This document shows positions 52,225 through 59,855 of a stretch of DNA of 64,000 bases, in pieces. The translations under genes and the position numbers were made by a program. The notes under the pieces were generated by a model. That model was given only the letters and a program-made list of their open reading frames with translations. It was not told where the DNA came from and ran no database searches. Each line of letters starts with the position of its first letter. Within the stretch, counting starts at the first letter, position 1. The stretch is from Crenobacter intestini (GTDB taxonomy: Bacteria > Pseudomonadota > Gammaproteobacteria > Burkholderiales > Chromobacteriaceae): positions 62,001 to 126,000 of the forward strand of contig NZ_STGJ01000002.1 in assembly GCF_004919095.1 (NCBI RefSeq), given 5' to 3'.

Positions 52225-52839
52225 TTAGCGCAGGCCGGAAATATATTCTGCGACCGCCTTCATTTCGGCATCGCTCATGCGCTTGGCAATGTCTGCCATG
52301 ATCGCGTTGCTCCGCATCTCGCCTAGCTTGTAGTCGTGCAGTTGCTTGACAATGTAGGCGGCGTGCTGGCTACCCAGACGCGGGTACTTCTCCGGCAGGC
52401 CCTTGCCGGCCGGGCCGTGGCACGACATGCACGCCGGCACCTTGGTCGACGCCACGCCGACGCGGTAGATTTCCTTGCCGAGTGCCAGCTGCGTCTTGTC
52501 GGTCGCGTCGCGCGGCTTGACCTTCTGTTCGCTGAAGTAGGCGGCGAGGTTGGCCATGTCCTGGTCGGACAGCGGTGCGACCATGCCCATCATGATCGGG
52601 TCCTTGCGCTTGCCGTCCTTGAAGTTGTGCAACTGCTGCAGCAGGTAGCTTTGGCTCTGGCCGGCCAGCGTCGGGTTGGTCGAGGCGACACTATTGCCGT
52701 CGACTCCGTGGCAGGCCGCGCAGACCTGTTCCACGATGACCTTGCCCTTGGCCGGGTCAGCCTTAGGCGCGGGCGCCGCGGCCAGGGCGGAGCCTGCCGC
52801 CAGGGCGGTCGACAACGCCAACAGCGTCTTGAATTTCAT
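52225..52839 (-). CDS. Di-heme cytochrome c4
   Basis: 204-residue periplasmic di-heme protein with a signal peptide (MKFKTLLALSTALAAGSALA). It has two c-type heme sites, CAACH (Cys40-Cys43-His44) and CMSCH (Cys137-Cys140-His141), in two homologous halves as in cytochrome c4. It carries electrons from bc1 to terminal oxidases. Met residues after each site (MMGMVAPLS; AIMADIAKRMS) likely supply axial ligands. AGGAG lies 5 nt before the ATG at 52839. resB/ccsB downstream provide heme attachment. Confidence 0.9.
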   Translation of the reverse strand: MKFKTLLALSTALAAGSALAAAPAPKADPAKGKVIVEQVCAACHGVDGNSVASTNPTLAGQSQSYLLQQLHNFKDGKRKDPIMMGMVAPLSDQDMANLAAYFSEQKVKPRDATDKTQLALGKEIYRVGVASTKVPACMSCHGPAGKGLPEKYPRLGSQHAAYIVKQLHDYKLGEMRSNAIMADIAKRMSDAEMKAVAEYISGLR

Positions 52840-52862
52840 GGTCACTCCTTAGAAAGAATGCT

Positions 52863-52890
52863 TGTATATCCGTGAAAGAGGCATTTTCAA
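52863..52890 (-). promoter_or_regulatory. Candidate promoter for the cytochrome c4 gene
   Basis: Minus-strand TTGAAA (52890-52885) and TATACA (52868-52863) are spaced by 16 bp, 24 bp before the gene start. The divergent engB promoter appears to use the extended -10 TGcTATTCT (52894-52902), so the two promoters are adjacent. Confidence 0.5.
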
Positions 52891-52929
52891 TCGTGCTATT
52901 CTATAACAACTGACTTGTCCGTTACTACC

Positions 52930-53544
52930 ATGCCCATCTTCCAGAACGCCAGTTTTTATACCACCGTCAACCATCTCAAAGACTTGCCGCCCACCCTGGC
53001 GGAGGTCGCTTTTGTCGGCCGGTCGAACGCGGGCAAGTCCAGTGCGATCAATACCCTGACCAACCGCACCCGGCTTGCCTACGTGTCGAAGACGCCGGGA
53101 CGCACCCAGCACATCAACTTTTTCGACCTGGGCAACGAGCGTTACCTGGTCGACTTGCCCGGTTACGGCTACGCGCAGGTGCCCGAGCCGGTGCGCGCGC
53201 ACTGGGTCGAACTGCTCGGGCGCTACCTGGCGACACGGCAGAGCCTGGTCGGGCTGATGCTGATCATGGATTCGCGCCATCCGCTGAAGGAGCTGGACTG
53301 GCGGATGCTTGAATTCTTCCTCGGTACCGGGCGCCCGGTGCACATCCTGCTCTCCAAGGCGGACAAGCTGTCGCGCCAGGAGCAGGCCAAGACGCTGAAG
53401 GAAGTGCGCGCAGAACTCTCGGCGTACCCGCAGGTGAGCGTGCAGCTTTTTTCCAGCCTGAAGAAGAGCGGCTGCGAGGAGGTCGAACGGGTGGTCGAGG
53501 GTTGGTTCGGCGGGCAAGGAACTTTGCCGCCGGACGCAGTCTAA
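52930..53544 (+). CDS. engB: Ribosome biogenesis GTPase EngB (YihA/YsxC)
   Basis: 204-residue Era-like GTPase needed for 50S assembly. G1 is GRSNAGKSS (residues 30-38), G2 TPGRTQ, G3 DLPGYGYA, and G4 SKADKLS. The N-terminal [12 protein letters not shown] and the family length agree. ATG 52930 is chosen over the TTG at 52915; there is no clear ribosome site and the 5' leader is short. Divergent from cytochrome c4 and followed by a terminator. Confidence 0.95.
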   Translation: MPIFQNASFYTTVNHLKDLPPTLAEVAFVGRSNAGKSSAINTLTNRTRLAYVSKTPGRTQHINFFDLGNERYLVDLPGYGYAQVPEPVRAHWVELLGRYLATRQSLVGLMLIMDSRHPLKELDWRMLEFFLGTGRPVHILLSKADKLSRQEQAKTLKEVRAELSAYPQVSVQLFSSLKKSGCEEVERVVEGWFGGQGTLPPDAV

Positions 53545-53614
53545 GCCTGCGGGTGCTGAGGAGCGCCTGCCCGTCCGATGCTTGCCGGACGGGGCCTTGG
53601 AGGTACAGGGCGCT

Positions 53615-53647
53615 GTCCCGGACGTTTTCGTCCGGGACTTTTCTTTT
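53615..53647 (+). terminator. Intrinsic terminator of engB
   Basis: GTCCCGGACG (53615-53624) and CGTCCGGGAC (53629-53638) form a perfect 10-bp stem with TTTT loop, followed by TTTTCTTTT. A canonical terminator 70 bp after engB. Confidence 0.95.
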
Positions 53648-53671
53648 GCGCGCCAGACGCGCAAGCGTTGA

Positions 53672-54466
53672 TCAGAAGTTGTACTTGACCGAGTAGATCA
53701 TCGCGTTCTGGTAGGTCGCCGATCCGAGCTTGTCGTCGGCGTAGCGGTACTGCACGCCGGTGGTCAGCGACTTGTTCACGTTCCACCACAGCGCGACCGC
53801 GCCGTTCTGGCCGGCCTTCTTGCCCTGCGTCACGCCGCCGTCCGGGTTGCCCATGGCGAGGAAACGGTCCTTGCGCGCGAACTCGGTTTCGTGCCACTGG
53901 GTCAGCGACATCGACTGGCCGAACGCGGTGAAGTCGTAGCCCGCGACGTAGCCGGCCATCCAGCCGTTGAAGTGCGCACCGACGCCGGACTTGAGCTCCT
54001 GGTGCGCGCCGATGAACGGCTTCACCCAGAAGTTGCCCGAGCGCCAGCTGGTACCGAGGCCGAGCACGCGGTTCTGGTCGAAGAAGCCGTGGTGGTCGCG
54101 GGTGTCGTACAGGTGCGTGTACACCTGCAGCGGCAGGCCGCCCACTTCGGCTACGTTGAAGCGGACGACGGCCTTGGCCGCATAGCGGCGCTGGTCGCGG
54201 CTGTCGCTCTCGGTCGAACCCATGCCCGGGTTCTCGATGTCGAAGAAGCCGTACGCCTCGCCCCAGTCGCCGCCGCAACCGCCTTCCAGCTCGAGGAAGG
54301 CGAAGTCCTTCTTGCCGCCGAAGGCGCCGGCGTTGGTGCGGGCGGTGGTGCCGTCGGACCAGTCGAGCCAGTTGACGCTGACGTTCTTGAACGACCAGTC
54401 GTTGGCGGCGAGGGCGGTGGGGGCGGCCAGGGCGCAGCCCAGGGCGATGGCGGAGCGGAGCAACAT
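53672..54466 (-). CDS. Tsx-like outer membrane channel protein
   Basis: 264-residue outer-membrane beta-barrel with a signal peptide (MLLRSAIALGCALAAPTALA). It matches the nucleoside-specific channel (Tsx/OmpK) family by WSFKNVSVNWLDWSDG at the N-terminus, FFDIENPG, repeating aromatic strands and a C-terminal Phe (YSVKYNF) for BAM insertion. Nucleoside transport is the family's known role; the ligand here is not proven. ATG 54466 is chosen because the signal peptide starts there; the ORF extends upstream without a credible start. A candidate promoter (TTTTGC-16-TATATC) lies in the gap to 54585. Confidence 0.8.
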   Translation of the reverse strand: MLLRSAIALGCALAAPTALAANDWSFKNVSVNWLDWSDGTTARTNAGAFGGKKDFAFLELEGGCGGDWGEAYGFFDIENPGMGSTESDSRDQRRYAAKAVVRFNVAEVGGLPLQVYTHLYDTRDHHGFFDQNRVLGLGTSWRSGNFWVKPFIGAHQELKSGVGAHFNGWMAGYVAGYDFTAFGQSMSLTQWHETEFARKDRFLAMGNPDGGVTQGKKAGQNGAVALWWNVNKSLTTGVQYRYADDKLGSATYQNAMIYSVKYNF

Positions 54467-54584
54467 GATGAAAATCCTGAAACGGTGAGGCAAAAACGCC
54501 GGCAGGGCGGCGGCTGGCGCGCAGGATATAGGCAGATCGTCGAAACGCAAAATTATTGCCATTTGCGCGTTGTTTTCTTGTAAG

Positions 54585-54920
54585 TCAGCCTTTTGTCATT
54601 GATGGCGGCATGCTGCCGCCGGCGACCGGCCAGCCGCAGCGCCTGAGGTCGACGCGGCCGGACGGCAGGAAGGCGACCCCTTCGTGTTCGAGCAGCGCGC
54701 GCTGCCAGTCGTGCTGTTCGCTGCCCGGCCGCGCGAGGCGGCCGTCGGCGTGTACCACCCGTTGCCACGGCAGCGCCGGCATGGCCTTGAGCACGTGCGC
54801 GACATGGCGGGCGTGGTGCGGCCACCCTGCGGCGGCGGCGAGCGCGCCGTAACTGGTGACGTGCCCGGCGGGTACGGCCCGGAGCGCGTCGGCGACGCGC
54901 TCTGCGAAGCCTGCGTCCAT
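54585..54920 (-). CDS. MGMT-family alkyltransferase-like protein (ATL)
   Basis: 111-residue protein homologous to the DNA-binding domain of O6-alkylguanine-DNA alkyltransferase: VPAGHVTSYGALAAAAG and the active-site loop PWQRVV at residues 51-56, where transferase Cys of PCHRV is replaced by Trp. Alkyltransferase-like proteins bind O6-alkylguanine and flag it for nucleotide excision repair rather than removing the alkyl group. The ATG overlaps the stop of the MBL gene by one base (TGATG reading), so the two are coupled. Confidence 0.85.
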   Translation of the reverse strand: MDAGFAERVADALRAVPAGHVTSYGALAAAAGWPHHARHVAHVLKAMPALPWQRVVHADGRLARPGSEQHDWQRALLEHEGVAFLPSGRVDLRRCGWPVAGGSMPPSMTKG

Positions 54921-55570
54921 CAGCCGAAGCGCGGGTCGGCGACGAAGGGGTTGAAGCGGCGCTCCTCGCCTATCGTCGTCTCTGGGCCGTGGCCGGGCAG
55001 CACCCGGGTGTCGTCGGGCAGCGCGAACAGCTTGCCGCGGATCGCCGCGATCAGCGCCTCGTGGTTGCCCATCGGGAAGTCGGTGCGGCCGATCGACCCG
55101 GCGAACAGCACGTCGCCCGCGATCAGCAGGCCGGCGGCGGCGCTGTAGAACACCACGTGGCCGGGCGTGTGGCCCGGGCAGTGGATGACGGCCAGCGTCT
55201 CGTCGCCGACCGTCACGCTGTCGCCGTCGGCGAGCCAGCAATCCGGCGTCAGCGGATCGCTATGCGCGAAGCCGAACATCTTGCCCTGCTGCGGCAACTG
55301 GTCGAGCCAGAAGCGCTCGGCTTCCTGCGGGCCCTCGACGGGGACGCCCAGCGCCTTCGCGAGTTCGGCGGCGGCGCCGGCGTGGTCGATATGGCCGTGG
55401 GTGAGCAGCAGCTTCTCGACGGTGACGCCGTTCGCCTGGACGCGTCCGAGCAGCTTTTGTGCGTCGCCGCCGGCGTCGACGATGGCGGCGCGCAGGGTGC
55501 GGTCGCACCACAACAGGGTCGCGTTCTGTTCGAAGGGGGTGACGGGGATGGTCTCGTAACGCAGGGCCAT
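54920..55570 (-). CDS. MBL-fold metallo-hydrolase (glyoxalase II-like)
   Basis: 216-residue metallo-beta-lactamase fold enzyme. The metal motif THGHIDH gives His58, His60, Asp62 and His63; the next ligands are in HCPGHTPGHVVFY and AGDVLF, and GHGPETT closes the fold. The short form resembles YcbL-type hydrolases with glyoxalase II-like thioesterase activity. ATG 55570 is chosen as MALRYETIPVTPFEQN is the family start; an in-frame start at 55615 adds 15 residues. It is co-transcribed with the alkyltransferase-like gene. Confidence 0.85.
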   Translation of the reverse strand: MALRYETIPVTPFEQNATLLWCDRTLRAAIVDAGGDAQKLLGRVQANGVTVEKLLLTHGHIDHAGAAAELAKALGVPVEGPQEAERFWLDQLPQQGKMFGFAHSDPLTPDCWLADGDSVTVGDETLAVIHCPGHTPGHVVFYSAAAGLLIAGDVLFAGSIGRTDFPMGNHEALIAAIRGKLFALPDDTRVLPGHGPETTIGEERRFNPFVADPRFG

Positions 55571-55640
55571 GGCAGTGGCTTCCGGGATAAATGCAGGATG
55601 GGTCGATTCTGGCACGCGCCGGCGCGCGCAGAAAGTCCCG

Positions 55641-55904
55641 TCAGCCGCCGTGCCGGGCGAGCAGCGCGCGTTTCTCGCGCACCGGCAGCGCCTTGAACGC
55701 GTGTTCGGCCTTGAGCGCGGCCGACTTGTCGGGAAACTCGATGGTCAAGCGCACGCGCTCGGGCGGGTGGCTGCGTGTATAGCGCGCGCCGCGGCCGCGT
55801 TGGTGCTCGGCAAAGCGGCGAGCCACATCGAGCGCGACGCCGGTGTACAGGCTGCCGCCGCGGCACTCGAGCACGTACAGGAACCAGGGGCGGGGTGTGG
55901 ACAA
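55641..55904 (-). CDS. GIY-YIG domain protein (UPF0213/YhbQ-like)
   Basis: 87 residues with the GIY-YIG nuclease core: PWFLYVLECRGGSLYTGVAL with Tyr10 and Tyr20, then DVARRFAEHQRGRGARYTR containing the conserved Arg. YhbQ-like proteins have been linked to DNA repair or exchange. No ATG precedes the core in frame; TTG at 55904 (or 55916, four codons earlier) is the best start, so it may be weakly expressed. The start codons lie inside repeated TTGTCCACA motifs. Confidence 0.75.
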   Translation of the reverse strand: MSTPRPWFLYVLECRGGSLYTGVALDVARRFAEHQRGRGARYTRSHPPERVRLTIEFPDKSAALKAEHAFKALPVREKRALLARHGG

Positions 55905-55960
55905 GGGTGTGGACAAGCTGTGTGCCGGCTGTTGGGAAGCTGTGGGTCGGGTGTGGATCC
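55896..55960. repeat. Cluster of DnaA-box-like TGTGGAC/TAA repeats
   Basis: TGTGGACAA occurs at 55896-55904 and 55908-55916 (12-bp period), and TGTGGATCC at 55952-55960, all in the same orientation. The consensus DnaA box in this orientation is TGTGGATAA, matched at 8, 8 and 7 of 9 positions. The first two also encode the LSTPLSTP start region of the GIY-YIG protein, so coding constraint is an alternative explanation. Confidence 0.35.
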
Positions 55961-56096
55961 ACGCGAGTTGAAGGCTGCGCGTGCCGGCAGTGTACCGCCC
56001 AAGCGGCACCCCGCCCAAGCGGCTGCCGCATAATGCGCGGGCGCGCCGCGTGACGACGGCGTAAAATCGCAGGCAGAACGACAACGGAAACCCATC

Positions 56097-57554
56097 ATGC
56101 CGAGCAACCACCACCCCCGTTTCGAAGAGCTGCTCGAGGCCGGGCGCGCCCGCCGCAAGCACTGCCCGCGCAGCGCGCTGTCCGTGTGCGGGCTGGCCGC
56201 GGAGCGCGATCCGGTCGCCATCGTCCAGCAAAGCAGCGAGGGAAGGGTGCCGGCGCTGGTGCCGCTGCGCTACGCGCGGATGGCGGCGTCGCCGTTCGCG
56301 TTCTTCCGCGGCCTGGCGATGGTGCAGGCGGCCGACCTTGCCAGCCAGCCGCACTCGGGGATCCTGGTGCAGGCCTGTGGCGACGCGCACCTGATGAACT
56401 ACGGCTTCTTCGCGTCTCCCGAGCGCAACCTGCTGTTCGACATCTGCGACTTCGACGAGACGCACCAGGCGCCGTGGGAGTGGGACGTCAAGCGGCTGGC
56501 GACCAGCCTGGTGCTCGCCGCGCGCACGCTAGGCCTGTCCGACGCGACCGGCCGCGGCATCGTCGAGGCGGCCACCGGCACCTACCGGCGCCGCATGAAC
56601 GAGTACGCGCGGATGAGCCAGATGGACGTCTGGTACAGCAAGGTCTCGTTCGACCAGCTATGCGCGAGCGCGCACAACGACCACCTGCGCGAGCAGCTCG
56701 ACCGCCTCGGCCAGCGCGCGCGCAACCGCACCCACCAGCGCCTGCTGCCTAAGATCACTGCCGACACCGGCGCCCGCCTGCAATTGCGTGATACCCCGCC
56801 CACTCTGTTCCACCTGCACAAGCCAAGCTCGCTGCTGCCCGAAGACGACCAGTGGCTGGCCGACGGGCTGGCCGACCCGGCGTTGCAGCCGATGATGGAC
56901 GACTACCTGTCGACGCTGAAGGAGGACCGTGCCCTGCTGGTGCGCCGCTTCAACAGGGTCGACATCGCGTTCAAGGTGGTTGGCGTCGGCAGCGTCGGCA
57001 CGCGTTGCCTGGTGATCCTGCTGCAGGACGACTACGACCAGCCCCTGTTCCTGCAGCTGAAGGAGGCGCGGCCGTCGGTGCTCGAGCGCTTCACCCAGCC
57101 TTGCGTGCACGGCCATCAGGGCAAGCGCGTGGTGTTCGGCCAGCGGCTGATGCAGGCGGCGAGCGACGTGTTCCTCGGCTGGACGACGGGACCGGCTGGC
57201 CGCCATTTCTACGTGCGCCAGCTGCGCGACATGAAGGCGTCGGCCGACCTGGAGAATTTCGACGCCGAGACACTGCGCGCGTACGGGCAGGCGTGCGCGT
57301 GGACGCTGGCGCGCGCGCACGCCAAGTCCGGCGGGCAGGCCGCGGTGATCGCAGGCTATATGGGCAATTCGGGCAAGTTTTCCGACGCGCTGTCGCGCTA
57401 CGCGCTGCTGTACGCGGACCAGGTCGAGTCGGATTTCGAGGTGTTCAGCCGGGCGATCGCGGACGGCGTGCTGCCGGTCGATGCGTCGGTCGACATCGGC
57501 CCGTTCGGCAGCAAGCGCCCGTCGATCAAGGCGTCTGTTGAAGACGCCGGCTGA
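56097..57554 (+). CDS. DUF2252 domain-containing protein
   Basis: 485-residue cytoplasmic protein matching DUF2252: RYARMAASPFAFFRGLA, QACGDAHLMNYGFFASPERNLLFD (in parts: GDAHLMNYG), FDINDFDET-like DICDFDETHQAPWEWDVKRL, and a C-terminal YGQACAWTLARAHAKSG. The fold has been likened to protein/aminoglycoside kinases because of the GDxHxxN and DxD-like motifs, but no activity is established. The start has no strong ribosome site. Its 3' end overlaps the convergent Cys-rich gene by 29 bp. Confidence 0.85.
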   Translation: MPSNHHPRFEELLEAGRARRKHCPRSALSVCGLAAERDPVAIVQQSSEGRVPALVPLRYARMAASPFAFFRGLAMVQAADLASQPHSGILVQACGDAHLMNYGFFASPERNLLFDICDFDETHQAPWEWDVKRLATSLVLAARTLGLSDATGRGIVEAATGTYRRRMNEYARMSQMDVWYSKVSFDQLCASAHNDHLREQLDRLGQRARNRTHQRLLPKITADTGARLQLRDTPPTLFHLHKPSSLLPEDDQWLADGLADPALQPMMDDYLSTLKEDRALLVRRFNRVDIAFKVVGVGSVGTRCLVILLQDDYDQPLFLQLKEARPSVLERFTQPCVHGHQGKRVVFGQRLMQAASDVFLGWTTGPAGRHFYVRQLRDMKASADLENFDAETLRAYGQACAWTLARAHAKSGGQAAVIAGYMGNSGKFSDALSRYALLYADQVESDFEVFSRAIADGVLPVDASVDIGPFGSKRPSIKASVEDAG

Positions 57555-57957
57555 CGCACTGGCGTTCCACCGCGCCGAGTTGGCCCAGACAGGCCGCCTC
57601 GGCCTCGGCCTGGCGCGCGCAGCGTGCACGGTCAGGCGCGCGCGCGCAGTCGCGTTGCGGCAACTGGGCGAGCACGCACAGGCGGCGCGCCTCGCCCTGT
57701 TCGGTGTCGCAGGCTTGCTGGGCTTTTTGCAGCGCTTCGCAGCGGGGGCGGTCGCGGTCGCGGCGGCAGTCGGAGGCGGGGGTGAAGGTGTCCAGGCAGG
57801 CGCGCTTGTCGGCGCCGGGTACGTCGGTGCAGCTCGCCTCGCCTGCGTGGATGGCCTGGCAGCGCGCGGGCGCCGTGCTCGCGGCGCAGGCAGCGTGGGC
57901 GGCGAGCACCGGGCCGGTGGCCAGCCACAGGACAAGCCAGAACGCCAGCTTGCGCAT
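57526..57957 (-). CDS. Hypothetical Cys-rich secreted protein
   Basis: 143-residue product with a signal peptide (MRKLAFWLVLWLATGPVLAAHA) and 12 Cys spaced roughly every 10 residues (for example CAAS, RCQAI, SCTDV, ACLDT, DCRRD, RCEAL, ACDTE, LCVLA, DCARA, RCARQ, ACLGQ, QCVSR). The even number suggests six disulfides. An Arg/Gln-rich helical repeat with Cys pairs seems likely. I do not recognise the family. A strong ribosome site (AGGAGG) precedes the ATG. The last 29 bp overlap the end of the DUF2252 gene. Confidence 0.7.
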   Translation of the reverse strand: MRKLAFWLVLWLATGPVLAAHAACAASTAPARCQAIHAGEASCTDVPGADKRACLDTFTPASDCRRDRDRPRCEALQKAQQACDTEQGEARRLCVLAQLPQRDCARAPDRARCARQAEAEAACLGQLGAVERQCVSRRLQQTP

Positions 57958-58034
57958 CTTGCCTCCTTGGTCGATGACGCGGACAGCAAGCTTGTGCCCG
58001 CGCCATCCATGCTATACGAATCCGTGGCCGCGTG

Positions 58035-58334
58035 TCAGTCCGGCTGCGCCTTGCGGCGGCGCTTGTCGCGCCAGTAATGGCGGGCGTCGTCGTCGAACGC
58101 GTCGTCCGGTGCCAGGCGCCGCTGTTCCTGGCCTTGCTGGCGGCGGGCCTCCTTGTGCAGCCTGTGCAGCTGGCGTTCGGCCTCGGCGCGGCTCAGGTCG
58201 CCGTTGGCGAGTGCCTCGCGCACGCGCAATTCGCGCAGGCGGTGCGAGGCCTGCTTGTCGCAGTCGTCGTCGGCGAGCGCGCGGCCGTTGCCCGCAAGGC
58301 ACAGCAGCGCAATCAGCAGGAGGCGGATGGGCAT
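58035..58334 (-). CDS. Hypothetical small secreted charged protein
   Basis: 99-residue product: signal peptide MPIRLLLIALLCLAGNGRALA, then a highly charged mature part starting DDDCDKQASHRLRELRVREAL and continuing with RAEAERQLHRLHKEARRQQG, predicted helical, with one Cys. No family is recognised. ATG 58334 is chosen because the signal peptide starts there. Located between two other small secreted protein genes on the same strand. Confidence 0.6.
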   Translation of the reverse strand: MPIRLLLIALLCLAGNGRALADDDCDKQASHRLRELRVREALANGDLSRAEAERQLHRLHKEARRQQGQEQRRLAPDDAFDDDARHYWRDKRRRKAQPD

Positions 58335-58382
58335 GGCGCGATTGTAGGGCGGGCGGCAGATGCCTGCCACCCGCCTGCTACA

Positions 58383-58958
58383 TCAAGGCTTGGCCGGCGC
58401 GCCGTGGTATTTGCGCTGCATCTCGTCGCGCAGCGTTTGCAGCTCGGCGCGCTCCTTGGCGTCCACCATGCCATCGGCGCGGGCTGCCTGCATCTTCGCG
58501 CGCATCGTGTCGCGGTCTTTTTGCCACGCGGCCTGCTGCTCGGCGCTCAGCCCGGCCGGCGGCTGCATGTGTCCGCCCTTGCCCGCCTTGCCGCCGCGTG
58601 CGCCGCAGAAGCTGGCCGGCAGCGCGTCACGTGCCGGGCCCTTCACGTCGTTTTCCGCCAGCATATGCGTCTTTTCGCGCAGCGCGCCGCGCAGCTTGGC
58701 AAGTTCGGTGCGGGATGCCTCGTCCAGCGGCTGACCGGCCTGCTTGAGCGCGCGGTAGCGTGCGCGCAGCGCGTCGCGATCCTGCTCGAGCGTCTTCAGT
58801 TCGGCGTCGGTCAGCGCGCCGGAGAGGATGGCTTCGCGCAGCGGCGAGGCCTGGCACTTGCCGCCCGCACTCTTGCCGGTGCCGGCAAAGGCGTTGCCGC
58901 CGGCGGTGAGGGCGAGTGCGGCCAGCATGACGGCCAGGGTCTTGTTCAGCGTTTTCAT
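58383..58958 (-). CDS. Hypothetical periplasmic helical protein
   Basis: 191-residue product with a signal peptide (MKTLNKTLAVMLAALALTAG then GNAFA). The mature part is helical and contains two related segments: LTDAELKTLEQDRDALRARY and LSAEQQAAWQKDRDTMRAKM, each followed by an AELxxLRxxM/L stretch, suggesting an internal duplication. Two Cys (KCQAS, SFCGA) may form a disulfide. It recalls periplasmic stress proteins of the CpxP/Spy type in size and composition, but I see no LTxxQ motif and do not assign it. AGGA precedes the ATG. It is divergent from ompR across 171 bp. Confidence 0.65.
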   Translation of the reverse strand: MKTLNKTLAVMLAALALTAGGNAFAGTGKSAGGKCQASPLREAILSGALTDAELKTLEQDRDALRARYRALKQAGQPLDEASRTELAKLRGALREKTHMLAENDVKGPARDALPASFCGARGGKAGKGGHMQPPAGLSAEQQAAWQKDRDTMRAKMQAARADGMVDAKERAELQTLRDEMQRKYHGAPAKP

Positions 58959-59042
58959 GGTGTTGTTCCTCTTGTGCTCAGGTTTGACGTTGCCAGTGTA
59001 GGTGGCAGGTGTTGCCGGTTTTTGGCGCCGGGCGCGGGCTTT

Positions 59043-59081
59043 GTTAACGAGTGTGTCGGCTGCCGGCCGCCTTAACACTCG
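59043..59081. promoter_or_regulatory. Inverted repeat with TTAAC motifs between ompR and the periplasmic protein gene
   Basis: CGAGTGT (59048-59054) is inverted at ACACTCG (59075-59081) and each arm is flanked by TTAAC (59044 and 59072). A further GTTAAG lies at 59115-59120. It is a candidate regulator-binding region controlling both divergent genes. No regulator was identified. Confidence 0.35.
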
Positions 59082-59129
59082 CTTGCGTGCCGGCTGACCT
59101 TTGCGCGCGTGCGCGTTAAGCTGAGTGCC

Positions 59130-59855
59130 ATGGAAAACGCCAAGATTCTGGTCGTCGACGACGACGCCAAGCTGCGCGACCTGTTGTCGCGCTTCCTGGT
59201 CCAGCAGGGGATGAGCGCCGAGACGCTGCCCGACGCGCGCGACATCGAGCGCAAGCTCGCGCGCAACCGGCCCGACCTGGTCGTGCTCGACGTGATGATG
59301 CCCGGCGAGGACGGGCTCGCGGTGGTGCGGCGCCTGCGCGCGCAGGGCGAGACCATCCCGATCATCATGCTGACCGCGCGCGGCGAGGACATCGACCGCA
59401 TCCTCGGGCTGGAGATGGGTGCCGACGACTACCTCGCCAAGCCGTTCAACCCGCGCGAGCTGACCGCGCGCATCCAGGCGGTGCTGCGCCGCCACCATGC
59501 GACGCCCGCGCTGAACGCCCGCCACGACGCCGAAGACGCGGTCAGTTTCGGCGGCTTCACCCTGCACCTGGGCCGGCGCGAGCTGGTCGGCGAGCGCGGC
59601 GTGGTCAGCCTGACCAGCGCCGAGTACGCGGTGCTCTCGGTGCTGGCGACGCACCCGCGCCGGCCGTTGACCCGCGAGCAACTGATGGAGATGGCGCTGG
59701 GCAAGGGCGGCGGCGACTCGCTCGACCGCAGCATCGACGTGCACGTGTCGCGCCTGCGCAAGGCGCTGGACAACGGGGACGGCAAGACCCGCCATATCCA
59801 GACCGTGTGGGGTTACGGCTACGTGTTCGTGCCCGACGGGCTGCCGCGCGAATGA
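59130..59855 (+). CDS. ompR: OmpR-family response regulator
   Basis: 241-residue two-component regulator. The receiver domain has acidic DDD at 10-12, phosphoacceptor Asp54 in VVLDVMMPGEDG, and Lys104 in YLAKPFNPREL. The C-terminal winged helix shows LTSAEYAVLSVLATHPRRPLTRE and SLDRSIDVHVSRLRKAL. The N-terminus ENAKILVVDDDAKLRDLLSRF is very close to E. coli OmpR, so the symbol is used by similarity. MENAKI at 59130 is chosen over a GTG/TTG start at 59109. The stop overlaps the kinase start (ATGA). Confidence 0.9.
   Translation: MENAKILVVDDDAKLRDLLSRFLVQQGMSAETLPDARDIERKLARNRPDLVVLDVMMPGEDGLAVVRRLRAQGETIPIIMLTARGEDIDRILGLEMGADDYLAKPFNPRELTARIQAVLRRHHATPALNARHDAEDAVSFGGFTLHLGRRELVGERGVVSLTSAEYAVLSVLATHPRRPLTREQLMEMALGKGGGDSLDRSIDVHVSRLRKALDNGDGKTRHIQTVWGYGYVFVPDGLPRE

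Noticed and set aside
54585-54920. True O6-methylguanine-DNA methyltransferase (ogt)
   Set aside because: The acceptor cysteine of PCHRV is replaced by Trp (PWQRV).
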